Shown here: positions 8,504-17,527 of the stretch, one piece after another | Position numbering within the stretch: the stretch's first letter is position 1 | How the letters are laid out: every line of letters begins with the position of its first letter | NCBI RefSeq assembly: GCF_030812775.1 | Contig: NZ_JAUSTI010000012.1 | Span: 1 to 64,000, forward strand | Reading direction: 5' to 3' | DNA: 64,000 bases | Source: Paenibacillus tundrae | GTDB taxonomy: Bacteria; Bacillota; Bacilli; Paenibacillales; Paenibacillaceae | Notes under the pieces: generated by a model | Database searches by the model: none | Told to the model about the DNA's origin: nothing | The model's input: only the letters and a program-made list of their open reading frames with translations | Position numbers and translations under genes: made by a program

Positions 8504-8825
8504 TCGAGTTACCATCCTCAATAAGATGTGCGACATTACGCACAAATTCATTCCATTCCTCGGTGAGGGTATCCATGTAAACACGACCTTCATCAGACAA
8601 CTTATAGTACTTACGTGGAGGCCCCTCCGTTGATTCCTGCAAATAAGTTGTGCAATAGCCGTCATTCACAAGCCTGCGTAGAAGCGGGTATAGCGCACCT
8701 TCCGCCACTTCAATATGTTTGGAGACCGCCTGAGCCAGTTCGTAGCCATAACGATCCTGACGGTTGATTAGGACCAGGACGCATAGCTCCAACACTCCTT
8801 TTTTGAACTGGATATTTACATTCAC
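8496..8825 (-). CDS. PadR-family transcriptional regulator
   Basis: 109 residues with a winged helix: KKGVLELCVLVLINRQDRYGYELAQ, EGALYPLLRRLVNDGYC, and the wing ESTEGPPRKYYKLSDEG, all typical of PadR. It most likely represses its own operon with the two membrane proteins downstream. AAGGAGG precedes the ATG at 8825. The upstream region carries an exact CACTAGTG palindrome at 8855-8862 that could be the operator. A TTGCAT-N17-TATTCT promoter is visible further upstream on the minus strand. Ligand unknown. Confidence 0.9.
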   Translation of the reverse strand: MNVNIQFKKGVLELCVLVLINRQDRYGYELAQAVSKHIEVAEGALYPLLRRLVNDGYCTTYLQESTEGPPRKYYKLSDEGRVYMDTLTEEWNEFVRNVAHLIEDGNSNE

Positions 8826-9058
8826 ACAGGTTCCTCCTTCATTCCGTATTCAATCACTAGTGTGTATTGTTCAATAGCTGTGGATATAGAATAGCACTCA
8901 GTACTGTATAATGCAAGGTAGTGATTTTAAAATAGTTCTGGAACACAGATTGGTGCTTTCCACTCTCATGTAAATGGTAGAACCCATTCACCTAATCCAA
9001 TCTATTATATTAAATGTAAATTTATGTATGTATATTCTATTACTTCAGTATACGCAAA

Positions 9059-9103
9059 ACCCGGATAAAATGCCTCCGTCTGAAGACGGAACTCTATCCA
9101 GGT
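9059..9103 (-). terminator. Terminator of the Rieske oxidoreductase gene
   Basis: Outer arms ACCCGGATA (9059-9067) and TATCCAGGT (9095-9103), inner arms CCGTCT/AGACGG. On the minus strand the hairpin is followed by TTTT. The remaining 200 bp up to the PadR gene hold only the PadR promoter region. Confidence 0.75.
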
Positions 9104-9131
9104 CTGCATACTGATTTTTATCGTTGTAGCG

Positions 9132-10676
9132 TTATTCCATGGCTTCAAGCACTTTGAGATCCTTGACTGCAGGCCCCTCGATAACTTCTCCTGCATAATT
9201 AAATCGTGAACCATGGCATGGGCAATCCCATGAACGTTCGCCTTCATTCCATTCCACTTCACACCCGAGATGGGTGCAGGTGGTATCAACTAGGAAGAGC
9301 TTTCCGGAAGCATCTTTGTATGCTCCAGCACGTTTGCCATCATGACGGACAACTGAGCCTTCATCATTGCCGAGCTCATTCACATGTTTGTGCACGATGC
9401 CTACTTTGCCAGAGATTAATTCTTTGGCAACATTAACATTTTCCACAATAAAATTTTTGATACCTGGATCACTCTTGAATCTTGCTGGATGGAATATCTC
9501 AGCATGTGGATTCTCTACACCCGTAATTCGATCGGCAAGCAGATGCCCGGCCATCGTACCTGTGGTCATACCCCATTTGGCAAAACCGGTAGCTACGTAG
9601 ACGCGCTCATGTCTTCCGGTGATTGGGCCGATGTAAGGAACCTTGTCGAGTGAGATAAGATCCTGTGCAGACCAGCGGAACGGGATGTTGCGAATGCCAT
9701 AAGTATCTGCGGCGTAGCGCTCTAACCGCTCATAATGACCAAACGTACAGATGCCTTGACCGGTTTTATGGTTCTCTCCGCCGAAGAGGATCAATTCTTT
9801 TCCTTCATGCAGGACAGTACGCAATGAACGGGATGGTTCATCATCAGAGATGTACATGCCGCCAGCGAAAGGTTTCTGTGGCTCAACAGCTACAGCGTAA
9901 GAACGCTCGGCATGAAGTCTGGTGAAATAAAAACCAGGATCATACACTGGAAAATGAGAGGCAACGACCACATGCTCGGCTGTAACCGAAGGACCATTCC
10001 CATAGGTTCTAACATGTAAATTAGCATCTTCCTCCACATCCGTTACCGTGGTATGTTCGAAGATGCGAACCCCATTTTTCACAGCAGAGTCTAGTAGAAA
10101 ATGCAGGTAAGCTAGCGGATCAAAGCGAGCTTGTCCTGGCATCTTGATGCCTGCTCTTGATGGAACATCGATAGGGAGTGGATCAACCCATTGACCAGGG
10201 ATATCCAGCTTCCCATAGGCTGTCAGCTCAATCTCAAGCTTCTTCAAGTTTTCTTCGGATTGGATATACACGTAAGCATCCTCGTCAGCCCACTGACAAT
10301 CAATTTTGTGTGACTTCACCAGCTCACGCATCCAGCTTGCAGCCTCTGCATTACCTTCATAGTACATACGTGCCTGTTCGTGTCCGAAGTGCTGCATGAT
10401 CTCGTTGAATATGACGCCATGCTGTGCAGATACCTTCGCCGTGGTGTGTCCAGTTGTTCCATCCAGCACCTTCCCTGCTTCAAGAACCACAACGCGTAGC
10501 CCTTTCTGAGATAGCAAGTACGCTGTTGTGATGCCTGCAATCCCTGCACCGATAATGGCTACATCCGCTGTCGTATCTTCTTCCAGTTTGGGATATGAAT
10601 CGAAGGAGTGTGTAGCTCTCCATAAGGATTCCGGAATGGGAGGCAGTCCCACCGGGGGTTGTTGCTGATCACTCAT
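9132..10676 (-). CDS. FAD-dependent oxidoreductase with C-terminal Rieske [2Fe-2S] domain (YhfW-like)
   Basis: 514 residues in two parts. Residues 35-410 are a DAO-type FAD domain beginning VAIIGAGIAGITTAYLLSQK and containing the ATGFAKWGMTTGTMAG cofactor-closing motif. Residues about 420-514 are a Rieske domain with CTHLGC (467-472) and CPCHGSRF (485-492); C467, H469, C485 and H488 would hold the cluster, with C472 and C487 positioned for the usual disulfide. The same architecture occurs in B. subtilis YhfW. The substrate is unknown; electron transfer between FAD and the cluster is expected. The GAGGAATAG site lies upstream of the ATG. No co-transcribed partner. Confidence 0.9.
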   Translation of the reverse strand: MSDQQQPPVGLPPIPESLWRATHSFDSYPKLEEDTTADVAIIGAGIAGITTAYLLSQKGLRVVVLEAGKVLDGTTGHTTAKVSAQHGVIFNEIMQHFGHEQARMYYEGNAEAASWMRELVKSHKIDCQWADEDAYVYIQSEENLKKLEIELTAYGKLDIPGQWVDPLPIDVPSRAGIKMPGQARFDPLAYLHFLLDSAVKNGVRIFEHTTVTDVEEDANLHVRTYGNGPSVTAEHVVVASHFPVYDPGFYFTRLHAERSYAVAVEPQKPFAGGMYISDDEPSRSLRTVLHEGKELILFGGENHKTGQGICTFGHYERLERYAADTYGIRNIPFRWSAQDLISLDKVPYIGPITGRHERVYVATGFAKWGMTTGTMAGHLLADRITGVENPHAEIFHPARFKSDPGIKNFIVENVNVAKELISGKVGIVHKHVNELGNDEGSVVRHDGKRAGAYKDASGKLFLVDTTCTHLGCEVEWNEGERSWDCPCHGSRFNYAGEVIEGPAVKDLKVLEAME

Positions 10677-11037
10677 ATCTATTCCTCCTGTATCTTCTCT
10701 TGAATCCGATTGGTTCTAGATGTATAGGCGCAGTAAGTCAACCTTCTATCATGATTACCACACTAAGCGAGAAAAAAACGATACATGACAGACTTTCCGA
10801 GGAATATTCATATTTTCCTGTGGTAACCTCTATTTTTTTTGATGAACATACGATATGATAAGAGTATTATCGAAACCGTTTTAGGTAATTTATTTTATAG
10901 TGGAAAAAAAGTAATAAAACATAGGATGTATAAGGACTTTATTGTTCATATACCTATCCAATAGGTACAATGGAGTAGGTATGATTTTACTTATTATGTA
11001 TTCGCTATCATTTTGAATTCAAAGGAGATTCCATACG
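10677..11037. other. Divergent intergenic region between Rieske oxidoreductase and GH3 glycosidase
   Basis: 361 bp, A+T-rich, must hold two divergent promoters. The only distinct sequence is the AAACCGTTT palindrome at about 10873-10881, listed separately. No further open frame or repeat was seen. Confidence 0.6.
10869..10884. promoter_or_regulatory. Possible LacI/CcpA-type operator upstream of the GH3 gene
   Basis: ATCGAAACCGTTTTAG contains the symmetric core AAACcGTTT seen in LacI-family and cre sites. It only loosely fits the CcpA consensus because the outer bases are not symmetric. It lies about 155 bp before the GH3 start, sensible for carbon control of a glycosidase. Confidence 0.3.
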
Positions 11038-13857
11038 ATGACCAACCAAACCAAATATCCTTTTCAAGATACGTCATTAGAACTAGACTCCCGCGTGAAA
11101 GACCTTGTATCCCGTTTAACGGAAGATGAGAAAATTGAATCCATGTTACAGTATCAGCCAGCGGTAGAACGACTCGGTGTTGCTGCATATAAACACGGGA
11201 CTGAAGCTGCCCATGGTTTGGCATGGCTGGGAGAAGCAACATCGTTCCCACAACCGGTAGGGCTTGCATGTACATGGGACACCGATCTGATGAAAGAGAT
11301 CGGTTCAGTGATCGGGGACGAGGCACGTGTGTTTTATAAACGCAATCCAGCAGTGAACGGTCTTACGCTTTGGGCGCCGACGGTTGATATGGAGCGCGAT
11401 CCACGTTGGGGACGGAATGAGGAGGCCTATGGTGAAGACCCTGAACTGACAGGAGAGCTGTCTACAGCACTGGTTAAGGGGATTCAAGGTGACCATCCGA
11501 AGTATTACAAGGCGGTTGCGACGCTGAAGCACTTCCTTGCGAATAATAATGAAGTAGATCGTGGCAGTGGCTCGTCCAGCATTGATCCGCGTAATATGCG
11601 TGAATATTACCTGAAAGCGTTTGAGAAGCCATTCAAAGAAGGTGGCGCGCAGTCGATGATGACTGCGTATAACTCCATCAACGGTACGCCGGCTCTATTA
11701 CATCCTTATGTGAACGAGATTGTTAAGGGTGAATGGGGAATGGATGGTTTTGTTGTCAGCGATGCAGGCGATGTGATGGGTATTAAGAATGATCATAAGT
11801 ACTATGATTCTCATACACCAGGTACCGTAGAATCGGTCAAAGCTGGGATCGACAGCATTACCGATGATGCCGATCTGTCCAAGCAAGCACTTCGTGAAGG
11901 ATTGGAGCAAGGTCTACTTGCATGGGAGGATATTGACCGCGCATTGTTCAACACCTTCCGTGTTCGCTTCCGTCTAGGTGAGTTTGATCCAGAGGAAGGC
12001 AATCCGTATGCATCCATTGGAGAAGAAGCGATGATGACGGACAAAGCCAAAGCATTGTCACTGAGAGCAGCAAGAGAGCAGGTTGTATTGCTCAAAAACG
12101 AGAACGGTACTTTGCCACTCGACAAAACCAAAGCAGGTAAAGTGGCTGTCATCGGCACACTGGGCGGCACCGTATATCGGGATTGGTATGCAGGAACCAT
12201 GCCATATAGCGTATCACCACTTGAGGGTATTCAGAGTAAAGTAGGCAACGACAAAGTATTGTATAAGGACGGAAATGATCGCATTACGCTGACTTCAGTA
12301 GCGAACGGCAAAGCGGTTGGTCTGGCAGAAGGAGAGAATTCACCACTGATTGCTTCCGGAGAAGCAGATACTTTTACGCTTACGGACTGGGGGTTTGGCA
12401 GCTACACGCTGCAATCCGAACGTAATGGTAAATATGTGACCACGGATGAAGAAAAAGTAACGGCATCTGCGAACGAAGTATATGGCTGGTTCGTGAAGGA
12501 AGTATTCCATCTGTTGCCACAGCCTGACGGCAGCGTGGGCTTAACGACATGGAATGGCAAGACGGTAACTGCACCGAATGATGGAAACGATGCATTCGCC
12601 GTTTCGGAAGAACTGAAGTCCTTTGGCAGTGCGGAAACATTCCAGAAGGACGTTGTTGTGGATGGTGTGAAAGAAGCGGTTGCGGCAGCGAAGGAAGCTG
12701 AAACGGCCATTGTGTTCGTAGGTAATAACCCGCTGGTGAACGGCAAGGAAGAGATCGACCGCCCAAGTCTGGATCTGGCAGAATCCCAGCAACGCTTAGT
12801 GGAAGCCGTGTATGCTGCTAATCCGAATACGATTGTTGTCATTGTAGGCAGCTATCCCTTCACTTCCAATTGGGTACAAGAGAACATTCCAGCTGTATTG
12901 TACACGTCCCATGCAGGACAGGAGCTAGGAAATGCACTTGCCGATGTACTATATGCCGATTACGCTCCAGCAGGTCGTCTGAACATGACATGGGTACAAT
13001 CCGCAGATCAGCTTACAGATATTAAAGACTACGATATTATTCAATCAGGCCGTACGTATCAATATTTTGAAGGAAATGTATTGTATCCATTCGGACATGG
13101 ATTGACATATGCAGCATTCAAATACAGTAATCTAGAACTGACACCTGCACAGGCGGGGACAGAAGATGATATTACGGTAACAGTGGATGTCACGAATACA
13201 GGCACAATCGCGAGCGATGAGGTTGTACAATTGTATGTACGTGCAGGCAAATCTCGTGTGAAACGTCCGCTCAAAACGTTAAAAGGATTCCGTCGCCTTC
13301 ATATTGAAGCCGGGGCAACCGTTAACGTGAGCTTCAAGCTCCCGGTACAAGAGTTGGCCTTCTGGGACGTGACTCAGGATCGCTATGTGGTAGAGTCTGG
13401 AACCTATTCGATTATGGTGGGGAAATCTTCTTCGGATATTCAACTTGTTGCCGATCTGACGGTTGAGGGAGAAACAATTCCAGCCCGAAACTTGAGTGTC
13501 TCCACACGAGCTGAGAACTATGATGCGTACCTCAGTGTTGATCTGGATGAGAGCAAAGAAGGCGGAACAGCTATCCGTGCTCTTGGAGAACAGGGATGGG
13601 TTCTGTATAAGGATGCAGATCTCGGCAGTGAAACGACTGAGCTGGAAGCACGTGTATCCTCCGAACAGGAGGGTGCTGTCGTGGAAGTTCGATTGGGTTC
13701 CCCTGATGGTACATTGGCAGGACGTACTGAGCTGGCACAAGGTGGAGCCCAACAATGGTCTTCGGTGAAAGCAGAGCTTACGGGTGCAACAGGCGTACAG
13801 GATGTATATATCCTGTTATCAGCAGGGGTACGTCTCAGTCATTTTCAGATTCGATAA
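11038..13857 (+). CDS. Glycoside hydrolase family 3 beta-glycosidase, multidomain
   Basis: 939 residues without signal peptide, so probably intracellular. The N-terminal GH3 barrel carries APTVDMERDPRWGRNEEAYGED-type motifs, KHFLANN and the nucleophile Asp242 in GFVVSDAGD. The GH3 C-terminal domain begins near residue 340 (REQVVLLKNENGTLPL). It is interrupted at about 410-525 by an insert rich in Gly, Ser and Thr with trefoil-like YTLQSERNGKYVT repeats, then resumes at VFVGNNPLVNGKEEIDR. A fibronectin-III-like domain follows (residues ~700-775). Residues from ~820 resemble a CBM6-type sugar-binding domain. Substrate is likely a beta-glucoside or xyloside. An AAAGGAG site precedes the ATG. Confidence 0.9.
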   Translation: MTNQTKYPFQDTSLELDSRVKDLVSRLTEDEKIESMLQYQPAVERLGVAAYKHGTEAAHGLAWLGEATSFPQPVGLACTWDTDLMKEIGSVIGDEARVFYKRNPAVNGLTLWAPTVDMERDPRWGRNEEAYGEDPELTGELSTALVKGIQGDHPKYYKAVATLKHFLANNNEVDRGSGSSSIDPRNMREYYLKAFEKPFKEGGAQSMMTAYNSINGTPALLHPYVNEIVKGEWGMDGFVVSDAGDVMGIKNDHKYYDSHTPGTVESVKAGIDSITDDADLSKQALREGLEQGLLAWEDIDRALFNTFRVRFRLGEFDPEEGNPYASIGEEAMMTDKAKALSLRAAREQVVLLKNENGTLPLDKTKAGKVAVIGTLGGTVYRDWYAGTMPYSVSPLEGIQSKVGNDKVLYKDGNDRITLTSVANGKAVGLAEGENSPLIASGEADTFTLTDWGFGSYTLQSERNGKYVTTDEEKVTASANEVYGWFVKEVFHLLPQPDGSVGLTTWNGKTVTAPNDGNDAFAVSEELKSFGSAETFQKDVVVDGVKEAVAAAKEAETAIVFVGNNPLVNGKEEIDRPSLDLAESQQRLVEAVYAANPNTIVVIVGSYPFTSNWVQENIPAVLYTSHAGQELGNALADVLYADYAPAGRLNMTWVQSADQLTDIKDYDIIQSGRTYQYFEGNVLYPFGHGLTYAAFKYSNLELTPAQAGTEDDITVTVDVTNTGTIASDEVVQLYVRAGKSRVKRPLKTLKGFRRLHIEAGATVNVSFKLPVQELAFWDVTQDRYVVESGTYSIMVGKSSSDIQLVADLTVEGETIPARNLSVSTRAENYDAYLSVDLDESKEGGTAIRALGEQGWVLYKDADLGSETTELEARVSSEQEGAVVEVRLGSPDGTLAGRTELAQGGAQQWSSVKAELTGATGVQDVYILLSAGVRLSHFQIR

Positions 13858-13885
13858 TTGCGCTGAATTCTATTAATCTAATGCA

Positions 13886-13932
13886 AAGAACCTTCGAAAC
13901 CACGTGTATGGTGGGCTCGAAGGTTCTTTTTT
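13886..13932 (+). terminator. Terminator of the GH3 gene
   Basis: AAGAACCTTCGA pairs exactly with TCGAAGGTTCTT and is followed by TTTTTTG. Confidence 0.9.
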
Positions 13933-14022
13933 GTGCAACTTATATTTCACAGACGAATCATTGTTGGATCAATCTGAAATGTGTCTTATAGGCAAGGCTG
14001 CTTTAATTATCAAATGAATTTG

Positions 14023-14508
14023 CTATTGTGCTTCTGTTTTAATAATTTTATCAATAAATTGTTTGAGCTGTTGATTGGTTGCATTTAATTCATCGATCGT
14101 TGTCATAAAATTGTTAACGAGTTCTGCCTGTTCTTGCGAACTCGCACTAATCTCACCAATCTCATTTTCCATTCCCTGTATCGATTGCCGAACAGCTAGA
14201 AGAGATTCTTCAATGCGAGTAGTTGCATCCTTGGTATCTACAGACAGCTTGCGAATTTCCTTAGCAACGACTCCAAATCCTGCACCTGCTTCACCTACAC
14301 GAGCAGCTTCAATGGCTGCATTTAAGCCAAGCAGATTCGTCTGCTCGGATATTTCGCGAATAAAGCTGGCAACCTGATTGACGTTACTCGATTTCTGCAC
14401 CGCTTCTTTGGAATTGTTCAAAATCTCTTATGTCGTGGCACTGAGTTCTTCCGAGTGTGCAGCGACATGCTGTACGCTGTCCATGAGTTGATTGGTAAGG
14501 TTGTCGGC
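14023..14508 (-). pseudogene. Methyl-accepting chemotaxis protein remnant
   Basis: Only the C-terminal signalling domain survives. The downstream frame (about 132 residues) contains [20 protein letters not shown] and [12 protein letters not shown], the hairpin-tip region of chemotaxis receptors that contacts CheA and CheW. Upstream the same frame reads ADNLTNQLMDSVQHVAAHSE, then ELSATT, an in-frame TAA at 14428-14430, then EILNNSKEA. Receptors normally have Glu or Gln at that position. The remnant begins immediately after another stop at 14509-14511, and the sensor, membrane and HAMP parts are absent. A truncation plus a nonsense mutation makes a functional receptor very unlikely. Confidence 0.85.
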
Positions 14509-14570
14509 TCAAAATAAATCAAGCATAGAACTTGCGTTAAAACTTCTGAAGTCTACGTATGAAAAAGAAA

Positions 14571-14610
14571 AAGACCGTTACGATGCATCCATCTGCAAGG
14601 TAACGATCTT
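14571..14610 (-). terminator. Terminator overlapping the 3' end of nrdG
   Basis: On the minus strand AAGATCGTTAC pairs with GTAACGGTCTT and is followed by TTTTC. The 3' arm includes the nrdG stop codon at 14578, so the hairpin lies partly inside the gene. Confidence 0.75.
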
Positions 14611-15087
14611 CTCGTTCATTTGTGTTGCTCTCACATCAATAATTCGTTGGTTACGGCTACCGCGATAAACTAAAGAAACATCTCGTTCGGCGGCGACATA
14701 ACGCCCATCAATAATGACGTCACATAATTCGGCTAGTGCTGCCCGAGACGGCTCCAGCACGAGTTCTTCATACATAAATCCGGTGTATGCCCAGACAGAC
14801 AGATCAGGGCGTAGTACTCGAAATTGTTGAACCCAAGGGATCAGATCGGCTGCCGAGAAAAAAGGGTCGCCACCACATAAGGTTACGCCATCCAGCAGAG
14901 GGTGGGTTGTAACTTCATGCATGATTTCCTGCTGCTTCTCCTCTGTAAACGGCTCACCTGAGCGAAAGCTCCATGAGTCTGGGCTGAAACAGCCTGGACA
15001 AGCATGGAGACAACCACTGATGAACAACACTGCACGTAAGCCGGGGCCTTCATTGACAGATTCAGGGATGTAACCGTGCAGGTTCAC
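14578..15087 (-). CDS. nrdG: Anaerobic ribonucleotide reductase activating enzyme (radical SAM)
   Basis: 169 residues. The radical-SAM cluster motif CLHACPGC (C26, C30, C33, spacing CX3CX2C) follows GPGLRAVLFISG, and VTLCGGDPFF supplies the SAM-binding GGDPF. NrdG cleaves S-adenosylmethionine to install the glycyl radical on NrdD under anaerobic conditions. The GTG start at 15087 overlaps the nrdD stop as GTGA, showing translational coupling. Length is normal for the family. Regulation is through the nrdD promoter with its Fnr-type site. Confidence 0.94.
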   Translation of the reverse strand: MNLHGYIPESVNEGPGLRAVLFISGCLHACPGCFSPDSWSFRSGEPFTEEKQQEIMHEVTTHPLLDGVTLCGGDPFFSAADLIPWVQQFRVLRPDLSVWAYTGFMYEELVLEPSRAALAELCDVIIDGRYVAAERDVSLVYRGSRNQRIIDVRATQMNEKIVTLQMDAS

Positions 15088-17045
15088 TTATGCTTCACCC
15101 GATCTCGAACTTCAGCTTGTTTGGCACCGTTGAATCGCACCTTGTAATCCCCGGTGAGATAACCGGTAACCCGGCGTAGACGTTGGAAATGCACATTGTT
15201 CTCGTGAATGCCACAGTTCGGGCAGCTCTCCCCAATGACACCTTCATAGCCGCAAGATGGGCAGCGATCAATGGGGTGATTGATGGAGAAGTAGCCAATA
15301 TCTTGTGCCAATGCATATTGCACAATTCGCTGGAAAGCCTTCGTGTTGGCCCGCACATTCCCATCAAGCTCAACATAGGAGATTGCTCCGGCGTTACATA
15401 GCGTATGGAAAGGTGCCTCAAGTTCAATCTTGCGGTAGGCAGGTAGGTTGTAATATACAGGCACATGGAACGAATTCGTGTAATACTCACGGTCATTAAC
15501 ACCTGAAATTGAACCGAACCGCTTCCGGTCAATCGTTGTGAATTTACCAGATAACCCCTCGGCAGGTGTTGCGAATAGCGTAATGTTCAAGTTATGTAAT
15601 TCACTCATTCGGTCGCAGAATTCACGCATCGTACGGATGACATTCAATGCTTCTTGGTGAATATGCGGATCTTGACCATGGTGTCGTCCATATAGAGCAG
15701 TCATACATTCCGCAAGACCGATGAAGCCAATGGACAACGTACCATGTTTCAAGAGATCAGCCACCGGTTCATCGGGATCTAATTGTTTACCACCTTCCCA
15801 TACACCCTCACGCATCATAAAGTCAGAGGCTTTAGCTGGTTGCGCCTTCTGAATCTGATATCGATGAAGCAGACCTGAAGCTGCTTGCTCCATAACCGAT
15901 TGAAGTGCAGCATAAAATCCTGTCCGATCGGCTACAGCGCGTGTTCCCTGACAGATGCCGAACCGAATACCTAGTTTAACCAAGTTGATTGTATTGAAGG
16001 ACAGATTACCTTTTCCGCTCTGACGGTTACGTCCGAATCGATCTGCCAGTGTACGTGTACGGCATCCCATCGTAGCAATAATGGTGTCCGGATCATCTGG
16101 CTGATAGAACGGCAGATTGAACGAAGCATCCACATTAACAAAGTTAGGGTACATGCGGCGCGAAGAACAGGTGACGGCAAGCTGGAATAGATCATAGTTG
16201 GGCTCTCCAGAAGCCTGATTAACCCCTTGTTTACACTGGAAAATATGCTGTGGGAATACAGGTGTCTCCCCGTTCCCTAGACCACGGATGGTAGCTTCTA
16301 ACAACGAGCGAGATACGAGTCGTCCTTCGGCCGATGTGCAGAGTCCGTAATTAAGTGATGTGAATGGAATTTGTCCTCCAGCACGGCTGCTCATGGTATT
16401 GAGATTATGGATCAATGATTCAGCAGCTTGTTCGGTCTCTAGGATCGTCTCATCCATAGCAAAATCATAGGCACGTGGGCATTGCTCCTGTGCTTCAGCA
16501 CTATCCAGATAGAGTTGTTCATCCGGAATGTATGCATGCTCTCCAAAGAGCCGTTGCCCTTTACGATAATGCTTCTGGAAGGAGCGTCGCACATAAGGTG
16601 CAAGATCCCAATCTATTTTGTTGGCAGATACACCGCCATATTGACTATTCTGTTGAGACTGGAAAATGATTGCTACCAGTGCCATCGCTGACATGATCGT
16701 CTGGGGAGTACGGACTGAGCCGTTACCCGTATTGAAGCCGGAGGCGAGTAATCGGTCAAATGGAATGAAGATACAGTTGGTTGTGCCAAGTCCATACTGA
16801 TCAAGGTCATGAACATAGAGGTCTCCATGCTCCACAGCTTGCGCGAGCCCTTCGGGCAGGACATGGCGAACCGCATGCCACTTAGCTGTCTCTGAACCGA
16901 GCCGGCTCATTTTTCCACTAAATGAATCTCCATTCAGGTTGGCATTCTCCCTTAACGTATCCGCATCCTCAGCCCCAATAATTCGTCTGCCAAGGTCAGA
17001 TAGTAGGTCATTTGCTGGTGGAGAGGCACATTCAAGCATATTCAT
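15084..17045 (-). CDS. nrdD: Anaerobic ribonucleoside-triphosphate reductase (class III)
   Basis: 653 residues. It reduces ribonucleoside triphosphates to deoxy forms without oxygen. The C-terminal glycyl-radical motif RRVTGYL carries Gly at about 628. The zinc site is CPSCGYEG and CPNCG just before it. The active-site region shows ATMGCRTRT. The N-terminus lacks an obvious ATP-cone, and the protein is shorter than the roughly 700-residue cone-containing forms, so allosteric control by dATP may be missing. The AGGAGG site lies eight bases before the ATG at 17045. Co-transcribed with nrdG. Confidence 0.94.
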   Translation of the reverse strand: MNMLECASPPANDLLSDLGRRIIGAEDADTLRENANLNGDSFSGKMSRLGSETAKWHAVRHVLPEGLAQAVEHGDLYVHDLDQYGLGTTNCIFIPFDRLLASGFNTGNGSVRTPQTIMSAMALVAIIFQSQQNSQYGGVSANKIDWDLAPYVRRSFQKHYRKGQRLFGEHAYIPDEQLYLDSAEAQEQCPRAYDFAMDETILETEQAAESLIHNLNTMSSRAGGQIPFTSLNYGLCTSAEGRLVSRSLLEATIRGLGNGETPVFPQHIFQCKQGVNQASGEPNYDLFQLAVTCSSRRMYPNFVNVDASFNLPFYQPDDPDTIIATMGCRTRTLADRFGRNRQSGKGNLSFNTINLVKLGIRFGICQGTRAVADRTGFYAALQSVMEQAASGLLHRYQIQKAQPAKASDFMMREGVWEGGKQLDPDEPVADLLKHGTLSIGFIGLAECMTALYGRHHGQDPHIHQEALNVIRTMREFCDRMSELHNLNITLFATPAEGLSGKFTTIDRKRFGSISGVNDREYYTNSFHVPVYYNLPAYRKIELEAPFHTLCNAGAISYVELDGNVRANTKAFQRIVQYALAQDIGYFSINHPIDRCPSCGYEGVIGESCPNCGIHENNVHFQRLRRVTGYLTGDYKVRFNGAKQAEVRDRVKHK

Positions 17046-17147
17046 TTAAGGTTCCTCCTATAATGAGAGTATATATTGGCTAAGCCTGATTAAATACTAC
17101 ATGTAGTTTTTCATTATCCAGTTATAAACTATATATGGATTTTTGGG

Positions 17148-17163
17148 TGTGATAATGATCACA
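17148..17163 (-). promoter_or_regulatory. Fnr/CRP-type operator upstream of nrdDG
   Basis: TGTGATAATGATCACA is an exact TGTGA-N6-TCACA site, the B. subtilis Fnr consensus. It lies 103 bp upstream of nrdD. On the minus strand a TATAAC -10 candidate at 17126-17121 would place transcription start near 17114. The site would then be centred at -41.5, the class II activator position. The -10 choice is inference; the operator match is direct. Fnr fits an anaerobic reductase. Confidence 0.75.
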
Positions 17164-17277
17164 TCGTAATCGTGACAGAACAGCAGATTTGTTTGTAGAA
17201 TGTGGATAAAGGTTTCCAAAGTTGGATTCGAAGAGTATAATTTCTTTTTATGCTACACCGCATCAAAACATCTCGCT

Positions 17278-17410
17278 CACGGACACAAAATCTAGCAGCA
17301 ATGGTAGATAATCATCGGCCATTCCTAGCGTGGAGATCCAGCGAAACAGGAACTTCTCAGAAAGAGCAGCGATCCTGAAATCGCCTGTGTGATTCTTCTG
17401 AATGTCCGTG
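17278..17410. repeat. Three-stem inverted-repeat element (structured RNA or MITE-like)
   Basis: Outer arms CACGGACA (17278-17285) and TGTCCGTG (17403-17410) close two internal hairpins. One pairs CTAG/AATGG (17292-17304) with CCATT/CTAG (17319-17328). The other pairs GCGAAACAGGA (17341-17351) with TCCTGAAATCGC (17373-17384). The layout is a three-way junction. It lies between divergent nrdD and the sensor kinase and contains no gene. It could be a leader RNA of the kinase gene or a small palindromic mobile element. Confidence 0.55.
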
Positions 17411-17527
17411 GTGTTAAAACATATATGTACAGGTTGTGACAACTGGTTCAGGAGTTTTTTTTCACCCTCATATATCTTTATGGATTGATTCTAATTTGAA
17501 GCGCAGCTAAGACAAGAGGGGTGAGTC

